64,000 nucleotides of DNA. Source: an uncultured delta proteobacterium. GTDB lineage: Bacteria; Bdellovibrionota_C; UBA2361; OMII01. Both the position numbers and the translations under genes were made by a program. The notes under the pieces were generated by a model. The model searched no databases. It was not told the DNA's origin and worked only from the letters and a program-made list of their open reading frames with translations. Shown one piece after another: positions 45,728 to 55,370 of the stretch (positions are counted from its first letter, which is position 1; each line of letters starts with the position of its first letter). The stretch is taken from contig CAIVDM010000220.1 in NCBI GenBank assembly GCA_903904735.1, forward strand, positions 1 through 64,000, given 5' to 3'.

Positions 45728-45784
45728 CACGAAGGGCGCGTGGCCATCACCTTGAGAGGTGGTGAACAGCACGCGCCCTTCGTG
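45728..45784. terminator. Large perfect hairpin after lon
   Basis: A 15-bp perfect stem (CACGAAGGGCGCGTG, 45728-45742, pairs with 45770-45784) with an inner second stem (ATCACCT/AGGTGGT). It begins 5 bases after the lon stop. There is no T-run, so it may protect the mRNA 3' end or stop transcription with Rho rather than act as a classical intrinsic terminator. Confidence 0.6.
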
Positions 45785-45789
45785 TTCGA

Positions 45790-48252
45790 TTAGTGAGCGA
45801 CAATACTTGGCGCTGGCGCCTTCTCGTCTCTCCCCTCACCCGCTCCGGCGTCGTCCCTTTTCTTCTCCTCAGAATAAAGAAGCTCATCGCGAACCTTCTT
45901 ATTCTGAATCATTGTGGCGAAGTCCTGAGGAGTGCGGCAACGAAGGGCCTCAAAGAGCACTTCGTCCACATGTGATACCGGGATCAGTTCCAATTCATTA
46001 CGAACCGTAACTGGAATTTCCTCGATATCGTTCTCATTCTCCTTCGGGAGCAAGACGCGCTTGATACCTCCGCGGTGCGCGGCAAGCGCCTTCTCTTTGA
46101 GCCCTCCGATGGGCAGCACATTGCCTCGGAGCGTTATCTCTCCGGTCATGGCTATCTGCTTGTCGATCGGAATACCCGTCAACGCCGATACCATAGAGGT
46201 CGCCATCGTAATACCAGCCGATGGACCATCTTTCGGAATCGCGCCCTCTGGAACGTGCACATGGATGTCGATCTTATCGTAGAAATATCTCGGTAGACCG
46301 AACATCGAGGCTCGCGATCGGACATAGCTAAGAGCCGCGCGAGCGGATTCCTGCATAACCTCTCCGAGCTTACCAGTGATCTGCAAACGTCCCCGCCCTG
46401 GGAGAATCGTCGTCTCGATAACCAATAGCTCGCCGCCTTTATCTGTCCACGCGAGACCAGTAGCGAGACCAACCTGATCAAGCTCCTCGGACTTGCCGTA
46501 ACGGAACTTCGGCTGCCCTAGGAACTTAGGCAAGTTGTCCGTGGTGATAGAAACCACCGTATCCATCCCCTTATCGACGATCTCAATCGCCGCCTTACGA
46601 CACAACGTAGCGATCATTCGCTCGAGGCTTCGAACTCCGGCCTCCCGGGTGTAGCGGTTTATCACCTCTGAATACACCCCGTCCTGAACTTTAACGTGCT
46701 CAGGCTTGAGACCATTCTCCCCTAGTTGCTTCTCGATAAGATACTTCTTACAGATCGCGATCTTCTCAAGCTCGGTGTAGCCCGACAAACGGATGATCTC
46801 CATACGATCCATCAACGGCTGCGGAATGGTATGAAGCGAGTTCGCCGTCGTGATGAACATCACCTTCGACAAATCGTAATCGCAGTCGAGGTAGTGGTCA
46901 TTAAACGAATCGTTCTGCTCAGGATCGAGAACTTCGAGAAGCGCCGATGACGGGTCTCCTCGGAAGTCGGTCGACATCTTATCCACCTCATCAAGCAGGA
47001 ACACAGGGTTACTGGTACCAGCTTTCTTGAGAGATTGAATAATCTTGCCCGGCAACGCTCCGATGTAAGTTCTTCGGTGACCTCGAATCTCCGCCTCATC
47101 ACGCACGCCACCAAGGGCGACACGCACGAACTTGCGCCCGGTCGATTTAGCGATCGACTTACCGAGCGAGGTCTTACCAACGCCTGGGGGGCCAACAAGA
47201 CAAAGGATTGGTCCACGAATTTTGCCAACTAACTTCTGAACCGCGAGGTATTCAAGAATACGCTCCTTGACCTTCTCAAGGCCGTAATGATCCTCGTCGA
47301 GAACCTCACGGGCCTTCTCCATGTCGATCTCCTCCTTGGACACCTCGTTCCAAGGCAGCGCCAACATCCAGTCGACGTAGTTTCGAACTACCGTCGCCTC
47401 AGCTGACATCGGGGACATCATCTTAAGCTTGCGGATCTCTTTCTCGGTCTTATCCTTAGCCTCTTCAGGCATATCCTTGGCTTTGAACTTGTCCTCGATC
47501 TCCTGAATCTCGTTTCGGAAATCGTCCTTTTCGCCAAGTTCTTTCTGAATCGCTCGCATCTGCTCGTTGAGGTAGTACTCCTTCTGAGTCTTCTCCATCT
47601 GCTTCTTAACGCGGCTGCGGATGCGCTTCTCAACTTGGAGGATCTCGATCTCGGATTTCATGTGACCAAGAATCTTCTCAAGTCTCGCCTGTGGCTCGAT
47701 AGTCTCAAGAATCTCCTGCTTGTCCTCAAGCTTGATGTTCAACTGAACGACGATCGCGTCAGCCAATCGGGACGGATCCTCGATCGCGTTGACCTGCATA
47801 ATCATCTCAGGATTAACTTTCTTGCCGAGCTTAACGTAATTCTCAAAGGTCACATTAACCGACCGCATGAGAGCCTTTAGCTCCGTTGAGACTTCCGCGT
47901 TCGGCACGATCTCCTCGACATCAACGAGCATGAAATCGTCCTCACGAACGAACTTCTTGACCTTGGCGCGGCACTTTCCTTCGACCAGCACCTTAATCGG
48001 GCCATCCGCGAGCCTTATAAGCTGCACCACTTCACCCAAAGTACCCGTGGTGTATATGTCCTTGGGCCCAGGATTACTCGTCCTGGCGTCCTTTTGGGCG
48101 GCCAGAAATATGTATTTTCCTTCGCGTTGCGACTCCTCGATCGCGCGAACGCTCTTTTCTCGCCCCACGAACAACGGGACTACCTGCTGCGGAAACACTA
48201 CTAGTTCACGAAGTGGAAGGAGGGGGATTGGATTCGTAATCGGTGGCTTCAT
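45790..48252 (-). CDS. lon: ATP-dependent protease Lon
   Basis: An 820-residue Lon. The N-terminal LON domain starts [24 protein letters not shown] coiled helical region follows, then the AAA+ core with [18 protein letters not shown] and LLDEVDKM. The protease domain has the Ser-Lys dyad ([11 protein letters not shown] and [15 protein letters not shown]). It degrades misfolded and regulatory proteins in the cytoplasm. It is the last gene of the tig-clpP-clpX-lon block. Confidence 0.97.
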   Translation of the reverse strand: MKPPITNPIPLLPLRELVVFPQQVVPLFVGREKSVRAIEESQREGKYIFLAAQKDARTSNPGPKDIYTTGTLGEVVQLIRLADGPIKVLVEGKCRAKVKKFVREDDFMLVDVEEIVPNAEVSTELKALMRSVNVTFENYVKLGKKVNPEMIMQVNAIEDPSRLADAIVVQLNIKLEDKQEILETIEPQARLEKILGHMKSEIEILQVEKRIRSRVKKQMEKTQKEYYLNEQMRAIQKELGEKDDFRNEIQEIEDKFKAKDMPEEAKDKTEKEIRKLKMMSPMSAEATVVRNYVDWMLALPWNEVSKEEIDMEKAREVLDEDHYGLEKVKERILEYLAVQKLVGKIRGPILCLVGPPGVGKTSLGKSIAKSTGRKFVRVALGGVRDEAEIRGHRRTYIGALPGKIIQSLKKAGTSNPVFLLDEVDKMSTDFRGDPSSALLEVLDPEQNDSFNDHYLDCDYDLSKVMFITTANSLHTIPQPLMDRMEIIRLSGYTELEKIAICKKYLIEKQLGENGLKPEHVKVQDGVYSEVINRYTREAGVRSLERMIATLCRKAAIEIVDKGMDTVVSITTDNLPKFLGQPKFRYGKSEELDQVGLATGLAWTDKGGELLVIETTILPGRGRLQITGKLGEVMQESARAALSYVRSRASMFGLPRYFYDKIDIHVHVPEGAIPKDGPSAGITMATSMVSALTGIPIDKQIAMTGEITLRGNVLPIGGLKEKALAAHRGGIKRVLLPKENENDIEEIPVTVRNELELIPVSHVDEVLFEALRCRTPQDFATMIQNKKVRDELLYSEEKKRDDAGAGEGRDEKAPAPSIVAH

Positions 48253-48441
48253 TGTCTCTCTCAGAAGTTAGGTACCCAGATTAACCTGCTTCGCGTTGCT
48301 CTAAAGGCAAACTATCGCCTATCTCAGACGATGCTTCGCTTTTTCGAGCAAGCGAACATAACCGTTTGTTTTTACTGCTTTCACAGTAGCACAGTTTAGG
48401 ATGTTCGCACCCTATCTATATCTAAGATGCTAAATGAGCGG

Positions 48442-48502
48442 AAAAAAAATCACAATAAATACTACCTCTAGCGAGGCGAGCATCAACAATCGTTCTAGAA
48501 CG
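48442..48502 (-). terminator. Weak terminator region after the second clpX
   Basis: On the minus strand, a perfect 12-base palindrome CGTTCTAGAACG (48491-48502), then a small stem CCTC-GCTA-GAGG (48465-48476), then eight T at 48442-48449. The spacing between stem and T-run is longer than ideal. Confidence 0.35.
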
Positions 48503-48520
48503 AAAATCGTCTTCCGCGCT

Positions 48521-49789
48521 CTATGCGGACTCGGCGTGCTGGTACACTATCAGCGGCTTCTCGCCCTTTACCACGGCATCTTCGGAAACGATCACTTCTT
48601 TTATATCGGGCTCAGAAGGTACATCGTACATAACTTCGAGCATGATCGATTCCAAGATGGCGCGCAAACCACGCGCGCCGGCTTTGCGCTCTATCGCCTG
48701 CTTAGCGATCGCCAACAACGCGCCTTCCGTGAAACGAAGCTGCACATTCTCCATGTCGAAAAGCTTCTTGTACTGCTTCGTCAACGCGTTCTTTGGGTCT
48801 ACGAGAATCTTTATCAGCGCGCCCTCGTCGAGGTCATCAAGCACAGCGATCATCGGCAATCGTCCGATAAACTCGGGAATTAAACCAAACTTAAGGAGGT
48901 CCTCGGGCTGAACCATGCTCAAGAGCGACCGCTTCTCGTCTTTCTTAATTCGCTCGACGTCTTTCGCCCCCTTCGTGTGAGCGCCGAAACCGAGCTTCTT
49001 CTCACCGACTCGTCGACGAATAATATCTTCAAGACCAACGAACGCTCCTCCGCAAATAAAGAGTATGTTGCTCGTATCGACTTGCAAAAACTCCTGCTGT
49101 GGATGCTTTCTCCCACCCTTCGGGGGAACACTAGCGACCGTCCCCTCGAGCATCTTGAGAAGGGCTTGCTGCACCCCTTCACCTGAGACGTCACGAGTTA
49201 TCGAGGGATTCTCAGCCTTGCGCGATATCTTATCGATCTCATCGATATACACGATTCCGCGCTGCGCTTTGTCGACATCGTAGTCCGCGTTCTGGAGAAG
49301 GTTGAGGATGATATTCTCCACATCCTCTCCAACGTAGCCGGCTTCCGTCAGCGTAGTCGCGTCAGTGATAGTGAAGGGCACCTGTAGGATGCGCGCGAGA
49401 GTCTGCGCCAGGAGAGTTTTTCCTGTACCGGTCGGACCAATAAGCAGGATATTTGATTTGGCTATCTCTACATCTCCCGACGTCGCTTTAGCCTCGAGGC
49501 GTTTGTAGTGGTTGTGAACAGCGACGGAGAGCGCCTTCTTGGCCATTTCCTGCCCAACGACGTACTGATCGAGAAAGCCCTTAATCTCTTTTGGCTTCGG
49601 CAATTTCGACGACGTAGCTGGCACTGCCTCAGAGTCCACCTCTTCGGCTATAATGTCGTTGCACAACTCAATACATTCATCGCAGATGTACACCGCTGGT
49701 CCCGCGATCAGCTTTCGCACCTCCTCTTGAGAGCGATTACAAAAGGAACAAACGAGTGTGTGCCTATTCTTGTCATTAGACTTGCTCAT
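48521..49789 (-). CDS. clpX: ClpX ATPase, second copy (with clpP)
   Basis: A 422-residue unfoldase that feeds substrates to ClpP. The zinc domain has CSFCNR and CDECIELC. The AAA+ core has [24 protein letters not shown] and pore loop GYVGED. The ClpP-docking loop is KKLGFG. It lies 56 bases after clpP and before lon, the canonical order, so this is the housekeeping copy; the copy at 31487 is the paralogue. An insert near [17 protein letters not shown] follows the docking loop. Confidence 0.96.
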   Translation of the reverse strand: MSKSNDKNRHTLVCSFCNRSQEEVRKLIAGPAVYICDECIELCNDIIAEEVDSEAVPATSSKLPKPKEIKGFLDQYVVGQEMAKKALSVAVHNHYKRLEAKATSGDVEIAKSNILLIGPTGTGKTLLAQTLARILQVPFTITDATTLTEAGYVGEDVENIILNLLQNADYDVDKAQRGIVYIDEIDKISRKAENPSITRDVSGEGVQQALLKMLEGTVASVPPKGGRKHPQQEFLQVDTSNILFICGGAFVGLEDIIRRRVGEKKLGFGAHTKGAKDVERIKKDEKRSLLSMVQPEDLLKFGLIPEFIGRLPMIAVLDDLDEGALIKILVDPKNALTKQYKKLFDMENVQLRFTEGALLAIAKQAIERKAGARGLRAILESIMLEVMYDVPSEPDIKEVIVSEDAVVKGEKPLIVYQHAESA

Positions 49790-49845
49790 TACTCGACTCC
49801 CTCATTTGCGTTTCTCAGGACAATTACACTCTACGCTGATGATGC

Positions 49846-50448
49846 TTAAGCTTTCTTCTCTTCCCCAGCGCGTCGATCGAATACCGAGTCGATCAATCCA
49901 TACTCACGAGCCTGCTCGGAAGTCATGAAGAAATCGCGATCGCTATCTACCTCTACCTGCTTCAGCGGCTTTCCGGAGTGGCGCGCGAGGATGTGATTGA
50001 GCTCCTGCTTAACCCGCAACATTTCACGCGCATGAATCTCGACATCCGACGCCTGGCCACTGAATCCGCCGAGCGGCTGATGGATCATGATACGCGAGTG
50101 CGGAAGAGCCGAGCGTTTTCCCGCCGCTCCGCCGGCGAGCAAGACCGCGCCCATGCTGGCAGCCTGTCCCACACATACTGTCGCGACATCTGGCTTGATG
50201 TATTGCATGGTGTCGTAGATCGCCATGCCCGAGGTCACCACTCCGCCAGGACTGTTGATATACAGGAAGATATCCTTCTCTGGATCCTCGCTTTCCAAAA
50301 AGAGGAACTGGGCGATAATGAGATTGGCGACAACATCATTCACGTCCGTGCCAAGAAAAATAATTCGCTCTTTAAGAAGACGAGAATAAATGTCGTACGA
50401 ACGCTCGCCGCGACCGGTTTGCTCTATGACGAAAGGTATATAAGCCAT
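49846..50448 (-). CDS. clpP: ATP-dependent Clp protease proteolytic subunit
   Basis: A 200-residue serine protease that forms the tetradecameric ClpP barrel. The catalytic triad is Ser98 ([10 protein letters not shown]), His123 (SRIMIHQP) and Asp172 (DSDRDFF). The N-terminus [30 protein letters not shown] is classical (in part). It is followed by the second clpX. The 308-base gap to tig leaves room for its own promoter. Confidence 0.97.
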   Translation of the reverse strand: MAYIPFVIEQTGRGERSYDIYSRLLKERIIFLGTDVNDVVANLIIAQFLFLESEDPEKDIFLYINSPGGVVTSGMAIYDTMQYIKPDVATVCVGQAASMGAVLLAGGAAGKRSALPHSRIMIHQPLGGFSGQASDVEIHAREMLRVKQELNHILARHSGKPLKQVEVDSDRDFFMTSEQAREYGLIDSVFDRRAGEEKKA

Positions 50449-50756
50449 TTTACTATCCTACTGTGTGTACTCCGCGGACGCTCGCGGCAGGTTGTCTAAC
50501 TTCGTACCGCCTAACCTAGTACCTTGCGGTGCTTCAGACAACCACAGAGTGACTACCACGACGCTGAAAAACTTCAAGCTTCTGAGCGCCCTATCTGAAT
50601 CTAGCCACTTCTCAAGCTACAAAAAGCTCTCGAGCTAAGCAACTAAACTTCACGATACCTCTTCATGGTTATGACAAAAGCGGCGAGTCAGATAGCACAG
50701 GTCGCCATGACCCGCTCTAGACTCGCCGCTCAAGTAATTTTTCGTGTCGCCGCGCG
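50449..50756. other. Intergenic region between tig and clpP
   Basis: 308 bases. The part next to tig holds its terminator (50674-50731). The remainder must carry the clpP promoter if clpP is transcribed separately; no clear -35/-10 pair was assigned. Confidence 0.45.
50674..50731 (-). terminator. Terminator of tig
   Basis: An 11-bp perfect inverted repeat (AGCGGCGAGTC at 50679-50689, GACTCGCCGCT at 50720-50730) with a 30-base loop. On the minus strand it ends GCCGCTTTTGTC, about 25 bases beyond the tig stop. Confidence 0.65.
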
Positions 50757-52052
50757 CTATTTTTTAAGATCTTCTGGCTTCACGAACTCTACTGTCGTCT
50801 TCGACATCAGATAATCCAGGATCTTTGTCCTACGAACCTCGAGTAGAAACGACATGATACGGGATTTATCCAACAATACCTTCTTGGCGTTCTCCACTGT
50901 CGTGCCGTTCTGGTCCGCGACCTTCTGAATCATCGCGTCCCGATCAGCGTCCTCGACCTTAACGTCCTCTTGGGAACCGATACGGTCTATAATGATCGCG
51001 CTGCGGATTCTGCTTGTGGCGATCTCCTCGAACTGCGGGCGGAAGAGCGACAAATCTATCTTCTCGGGATCCGCATCTTTGCCAGCGAACCCGTAGCGAG
51101 CCACAAGCCCCCTAATTTCATCGTCGACGAGAGCGCTGGGCACTTTGAACTGGTTCTCTTTGATCAGAAGGGTCAAGAGCTCACTCTGACTCTCACCTTT
51201 GACCTCTTCCTCAGCCTCATTGACGAGGCGCTCACGGATCTTCTCCTTGAGCGCGTCTACGGTCTCCACATCCATTCCAAGAGATTTAACAAAGTCCTCA
51301 TCCATAGTTGGAAGGGTCTTTGAATACAATCCGTGCAAATTTCCACGGTAGGTTAGTTTCTTGCCCCGAAGACTCTCATTAGGATGATCATCTTTAGCGA
51401 CAACAGTCACATCCTTGGTTTCGCCAACGGCCACGCCAACAAACTGCTCCTCAGCTTCCTTTGAGAGACGCCCAGAGCCGAGCTGATCCACAAACGGCTC
51501 AGCCCGTGAGAACTCACCATCCTCTACCTGCGTCGCCACGGAGAGCGCCACGACGTCATTGAGCTCAGCGTTGGTTCTGTCCTCGATTGGCTTCAACTCC
51601 GCGCGGGAGTCAACGATCCTCTCGAGAGCGTCGGCCACGTCCTTGTCGCCGATCGTTCGCTTAGCCACCTTCACTGAACGATTGGTGTAGTTCTCAATCG
51701 TCGGTGACGGATACAGCTCTATTACCGCTGTAAACTCGAGCTCCTTCGCCAACTCCATATCCTTGAGATCAACCTGAGGTTGTCCAACCGCGTCGAGCTT
51801 GTGCTCCTGGAACGCCGAGCGCAGCCCTTCATTGATGAGTCTGTTAGTGATATCAAATTTGATCCGATCACCGAGCAATCGCTCGACCATTTTGCGAGGA
51901 ACTTTTCCTGGTCGAAAACCATCGATGCGCGCGGTTCGTCCAACCGTCTTTACGGAGTCCTCATACTCCTTAACGACGCGATCCTTTCCTACAACCACAG
52001 TTATTTTCTTAGTGATCTCGTCTATATCTTGTACTGATGATTGAAAATCCAT
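50757..52052 (-). CDS. tig: Trigger factor
   Basis: A 431-residue ribosome-bound chaperone and prolyl isomerase. The N-terminal ribosome-binding tail has the signature GFRPGKVPRKMV. The PPIase domain follows (about 150-240), then the long helical C-terminal chaperone arm. Length is typical (about 430). It acts on nascent chains at the ribosome exit and stands first in the tig-clpP-clpX-lon block. Confidence 0.95.
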   Translation of the reverse strand: MDFQSSVQDIDEITKKITVVVGKDRVVKEYEDSVKTVGRTARIDGFRPGKVPRKMVERLLGDRIKFDITNRLINEGLRSAFQEHKLDAVGQPQVDLKDMELAKELEFTAVIELYPSPTIENYTNRSVKVAKRTIGDKDVADALERIVDSRAELKPIEDRTNAELNDVVALSVATQVEDGEFSRAEPFVDQLGSGRLSKEAEEQFVGVAVGETKDVTVVAKDDHPNESLRGKKLTYRGNLHGLYSKTLPTMDEDFVKSLGMDVETVDALKEKIRERLVNEAEEEVKGESQSELLTLLIKENQFKVPSALVDDEIRGLVARYGFAGKDADPEKIDLSLFRPQFEEIATSRIRSAIIIDRIGSQEDVKVEDADRDAMIQKVADQNGTTVENAKKVLLDKSRIMSFLLEVRRTKILDYLMSKTTVEFVKPEDLKK

Positions 52053-52528
52053 CTTTCACTCCAGCGTGGCGCAAACCACATATGCTTGTTACTCGCCCGG
52101 TAGCCCGCCTAGTCGAATCGACAGGCACGCTAAGAGCTCCGGACTAAACCCACAGAGTAGTCCCAAAAGCGTCGAAATACCACACCGAGTCGGGAAAAAA
52201 CGCCAAATCCGGCCATGCGTCGTCGGCCCCCTTTCCCTAACAATATCATACCGCTACTGCCCTAGCGCCTAGCGAAACGGACCTACGCTCTGCCGACATC
52301 CCAGGGTCCGACCAACAGATCTCATCGAATCCCCAAACCTATCCTTCACAATCCAAGTACCTAAAAAGACTGATTACGTCAGTCGCCTGCCCTCCTACGA
52401 CAGGAAATGATCCTCCAACTGCCCATCATTATTGCCTCAATGATTTCGATTATATATGCTGCTCACCCATGCGTAGTCGTCCCCTCTCCATAATAGGAGT
52501 TATAGGAGGAATCACGCTCGACCCTTCC
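52053..52528. other. Divergent intergenic region between tig and tRNA-Leu
   Basis: 476 bases. The right end carries a promoter for the tRNA. The leftmost part is the tig leader. No gene is seen. Confidence 0.45.
52432..52460 (+). promoter_or_regulatory. Promoter of tRNA-Leu
   Basis: TTGCCT (52432-52437), a 17-base spacer and TATGCT (52455-52460). It would give a leader of about 60 bases before the tRNA. Confidence 0.5.
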
Positions 52529-52610
52529 GCGGGGGTGGTGGAATTGGCAGACACGCCAGACTTAGGATCTGGTGCCGCAAGGTTTGGGGGTTCAAGTCCC
52601 CCCTCCCGCA
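52529..52610 (+). tRNA. tRNA-Leu (UAG)
   Basis: A class II tRNA of 82 bases. The acceptor stem is GCGGGGG/CUCCCGC, the anticodon stem CCAGA/UCUGG with loop CUUAGGA giving UAG. A long variable arm (about 52571-52590) is followed by T-arm GGGGG-UUCAAGU-CCCCC. The discriminator is A. CCA is not encoded, unlike in the tRNA-Val gene. Confidence 0.96.
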
Positions 52611-52679
52611 TTTCTGAATTTAAGAGGACAGTCGCTATCGGCTCTTCGGTCAGTCCGCTCAGACGCAGCAAGGCGCTTC

Positions 52680-54613
52680 ATGCGAGTCTTGCTTTTACTA
52701 TCACCCCTGTTGTCGCGATATTATTCACAAGTCTGACTGGCTGCTGGGGCGACAAGATGCCCTCCCCAAGCGCGGTCACGAACTCATGCTCCCCAACTGC
52801 AGAAGAGTTCGCCACGAATGCTCGACAAGGATACGACTACTTCAAACGACACAATGCCGCCGATTGGAGGGTGTCACTTGAGACGATTCGGGAAGTACGC
52901 GCGAGAGCGCAACATACGCCAAGCGACTCATCCCTTCCTCTTATCTGGGAAGAGGGAGATCGCTTTCCAAGCGTCAGGCGAAGCGATGGTAGTGTTTTTA
53001 GACTCACTCCAATTTTGAATCGGCATCAGGTAAGTGCCATCCTTCGCGTCGCGACCAACAACAGCGCTAAGGTCATCGTCGTCATAGCCCAGACACCAGC
53101 GACTTCACGTCAAATCCTCCTCATCATCGACACGCGGACTGGTGCAACCTCAGAGATCAACGTCGACGCTTACGACGCTTTGTGGATGGATAATTCCAGT
53201 CTTCTCTTCTCCGCGCGAGTTAACTATGAACCGCGAGCCGTGTTCTCTCTGCGCCTGGGGGAAGCTCCTCGCGAAATTGCCTCTACTAAAGAGCCGGGCG
53301 AGGCACTCTTATTGCGTTCAAGCGGCAGAGAGGGATACGGGTTTATTGAGCACAGTCACCCTGAATGGTCCTTCTTTGAAGTCGCGAACTCCTCGAATCC
53401 TTCCCACACGAAGATAATTACTTCTAAAGGTACGCCGGGCAGCGCTTGTTCAATTCTTGAGAACTCTATCTTCTGCTCTTCATTCAGCAAACATCCAAAC
53501 GGTTCAATCTCTCGTACGGCCCTGGGAGGAGAGTCTCGCCCTCACACGGTATATGTGGAATCGTCAGGTGGAGCGATCTCTCATCTCTCTCCCTGCTCTG
53601 AGGGGCTCGCGATATTTACATCACATGGGTCTTACTCAACCCAGTCGGTGATTTCTAGTGAAGGCGCGCTCGTCAGAGCTCCGCTTCACGGAGGCGAGAC
53701 TACTACGCTCGTTCCCGCTCCCAGTTATATAGGAGGTACTGGCTCTCGAGTCACCAGACGATCATTTTTAAGGCCTAACGAAACCATGAGCGTGGAGTGC
53801 ATGCCGAACGTATCGCCGGCTCAACGCTCGCGCTTCTGCGAGAGCTGCGTAGAACGCTCGCTCTCTACCATCAGCGCGGATGGCGTTTCTATCCCAATCT
53901 CACTGGTGACTCCCAGTAATCCACGTGGTCTTCTTATTAAAGTATATGGGTCTTACGGCGTCAGCTCTCGCGCCGAGTTTTCGCCGGAAGTTATATCCCT
54001 CACACACCAAGGCATCGCGGTCGCCCTGGCCCATGTGAGAGGCGGAGGCGAACTCGGCCCTTCATGGCATTCTCAGGCGAAAAGCGCGAACAAGGCGCGG
54101 TCGGTGGAAGATCTATCCGCGAGCATTTCAGAGCTTTCACGGATGTTAAATCTGCCACCACAGCGTGTAATCCTCTACGGGCGAAGCGCGGGAGCGTGGC
54201 TCGCGGCGAAAACAGCCACGTTACACCCGGAGAAGATTAGCGCCCTTATTCTTGAAGCTCCTCTGCTAGACTTAGAGAAAGTGGTGCCGAACAAAACGCT
54301 TCCTCTGTATGAGAGAGAGCGTCACGAGTGGGGCGTCTCACCGAAAGTGTTGCGTGCTTTCTCGCCCACCCTCCCGTTACACAAAATGTCGATCGATCTA
54401 CTTGCCCAAATACCTTTGCGAGACCAACTCGCCCCACCTTACGACACACTCCGCTGGCTGCGTGACTTTGAATGTCATCAATCCCCTCACTTCCGTACAA
54501 TCGTCTCCTTATTGCCAGAGGCGGACCATAGCGGTCCAACATCCCGGCTAGCGGTTGACGAGTGGAGCGCCGCTCAAGAGGTATTCATCAAGAACGTGAT
54601 CGAGCGAGAATAG
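52680..54613 (+). CDS. S9 (prolyl oligopeptidase) family peptidase lipoprotein with a disturbed start
   Basis: The main frame encodes a signal-like segment ending in a lipobox (FTSLTGC), a degenerate propeller-like middle, and a C-terminal alpha/beta hydrolase (KVYGSYGVSSRAEF, HVRGGGELGPSW). The nucleophile serine is in YGRSAGAWLA, an aspartate in PLRDQLAPPYD, and histidine in EADHSG. In this frame no ATG, GTG or TTG exists between the tRNA and the lipobox. ATG 52680, in another frame and after AAGG, begins a signal peptide (MRVLLLLSPLL) that would join the main frame if one base were missing. So there is a frameshift, an assembly error, or an odd start. Confidence 0.75.
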
Positions 54614-54698
54614 TAGAGTAGGCATGGCTCCTTCAGGTTAGGATTGATAGTCGGAGATCAAAGGAGAGGTTCAACATGAATCGCTTTAAACCTTCGAA

Positions 54699-55280
54699 TC
54701 ACGATCCGTATCTTTCGGCCAGGAACGCCTTCAAACCACTGACTCCCAGATCCGTGAATCGCACGACCCCCTTGTCGTCAATGAAAACCGCGTAAGGCAA
54801 TCGCTCTCCATAAAAAGCGAGAAAAGCCTCGTCTTGCACATCATTGCCTGAGAATACGTGCGTCATGCTCTCGAGGCCTTGGAGGCGTATCCGATTCTGG
54901 AGCTCTTCGTACGCTTCGTTCTTATCGACGCTGATGGCGTAGAACTCAACCTCCGGCCTATCCTTGTACACACGAGCTAAGGCCTCAAACTCTTGAATAC
55001 CTGAGCGCGAATGCGGACACCACGTCGCCCAAAAGAGAAGCGCCACATTTCTTCCAGCCCTACTGCTCAGCGCGATATGCTCTCCGCTAAGGAGCATCAA
55101 ACGACTCTGGGGTGCCTGTCGCCCAATGAGCGATCGAGCTTGGTCAGAGAGAGACGCACAGCCCGGTAGAACAACGCAAAGAAGAAGCGCCGTGGCCAGC
55201 GCGTATGCCCTAAAAGTAGTGTCATAGCCGCGTGCTGTGACGCCTATAGCGTGAAATACTAAGAATAGAGTTCTCATCAT
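54699..55280 (-). CDS. TlpA/AhpC-type thioredoxin-fold lipoprotein with single active-site cysteine
   Basis: A 193-residue predicted lipoprotein. The signal segment ends in VVLPGC (Cys41), after an unusually long N-terminal region. The thioredoxin fold follows: LLFWATWCPHSRSGIQEF holds the active site, but the usual CxxC is CPHS. The cis-proline segment is ERLPYAVFID. It may reduce or reshuffle disulfides by a monothiol mechanism, or act as a peroxiredoxin-like or binding protein. GAGGGG precedes ATG 55280. Confidence 0.82.
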   Translation of the reverse strand: MMRTLFLVFHAIGVTARGYDTTFRAYALATALLLCVVLPGCASLSDQARSLIGRQAPQSRLMLLSGEHIALSSRAGRNVALLFWATWCPHSRSGIQEFEALARVYKDRPEVEFYAISVDKNEAYEELQNRIRLQGLESMTHVFSGNDVQDEAFLAFYGERLPYAVFIDDKGVVRFTDLGVSGLKAFLAERYGS

Positions 55281-55370
55281 CGCCCCTCTATACACTAGGT
55301 GGGTTCACCACCTTAGAACAAGAGCGTGGTGAACGTTGACATCACCTACTGTACAGAAGATTACCCTTTA

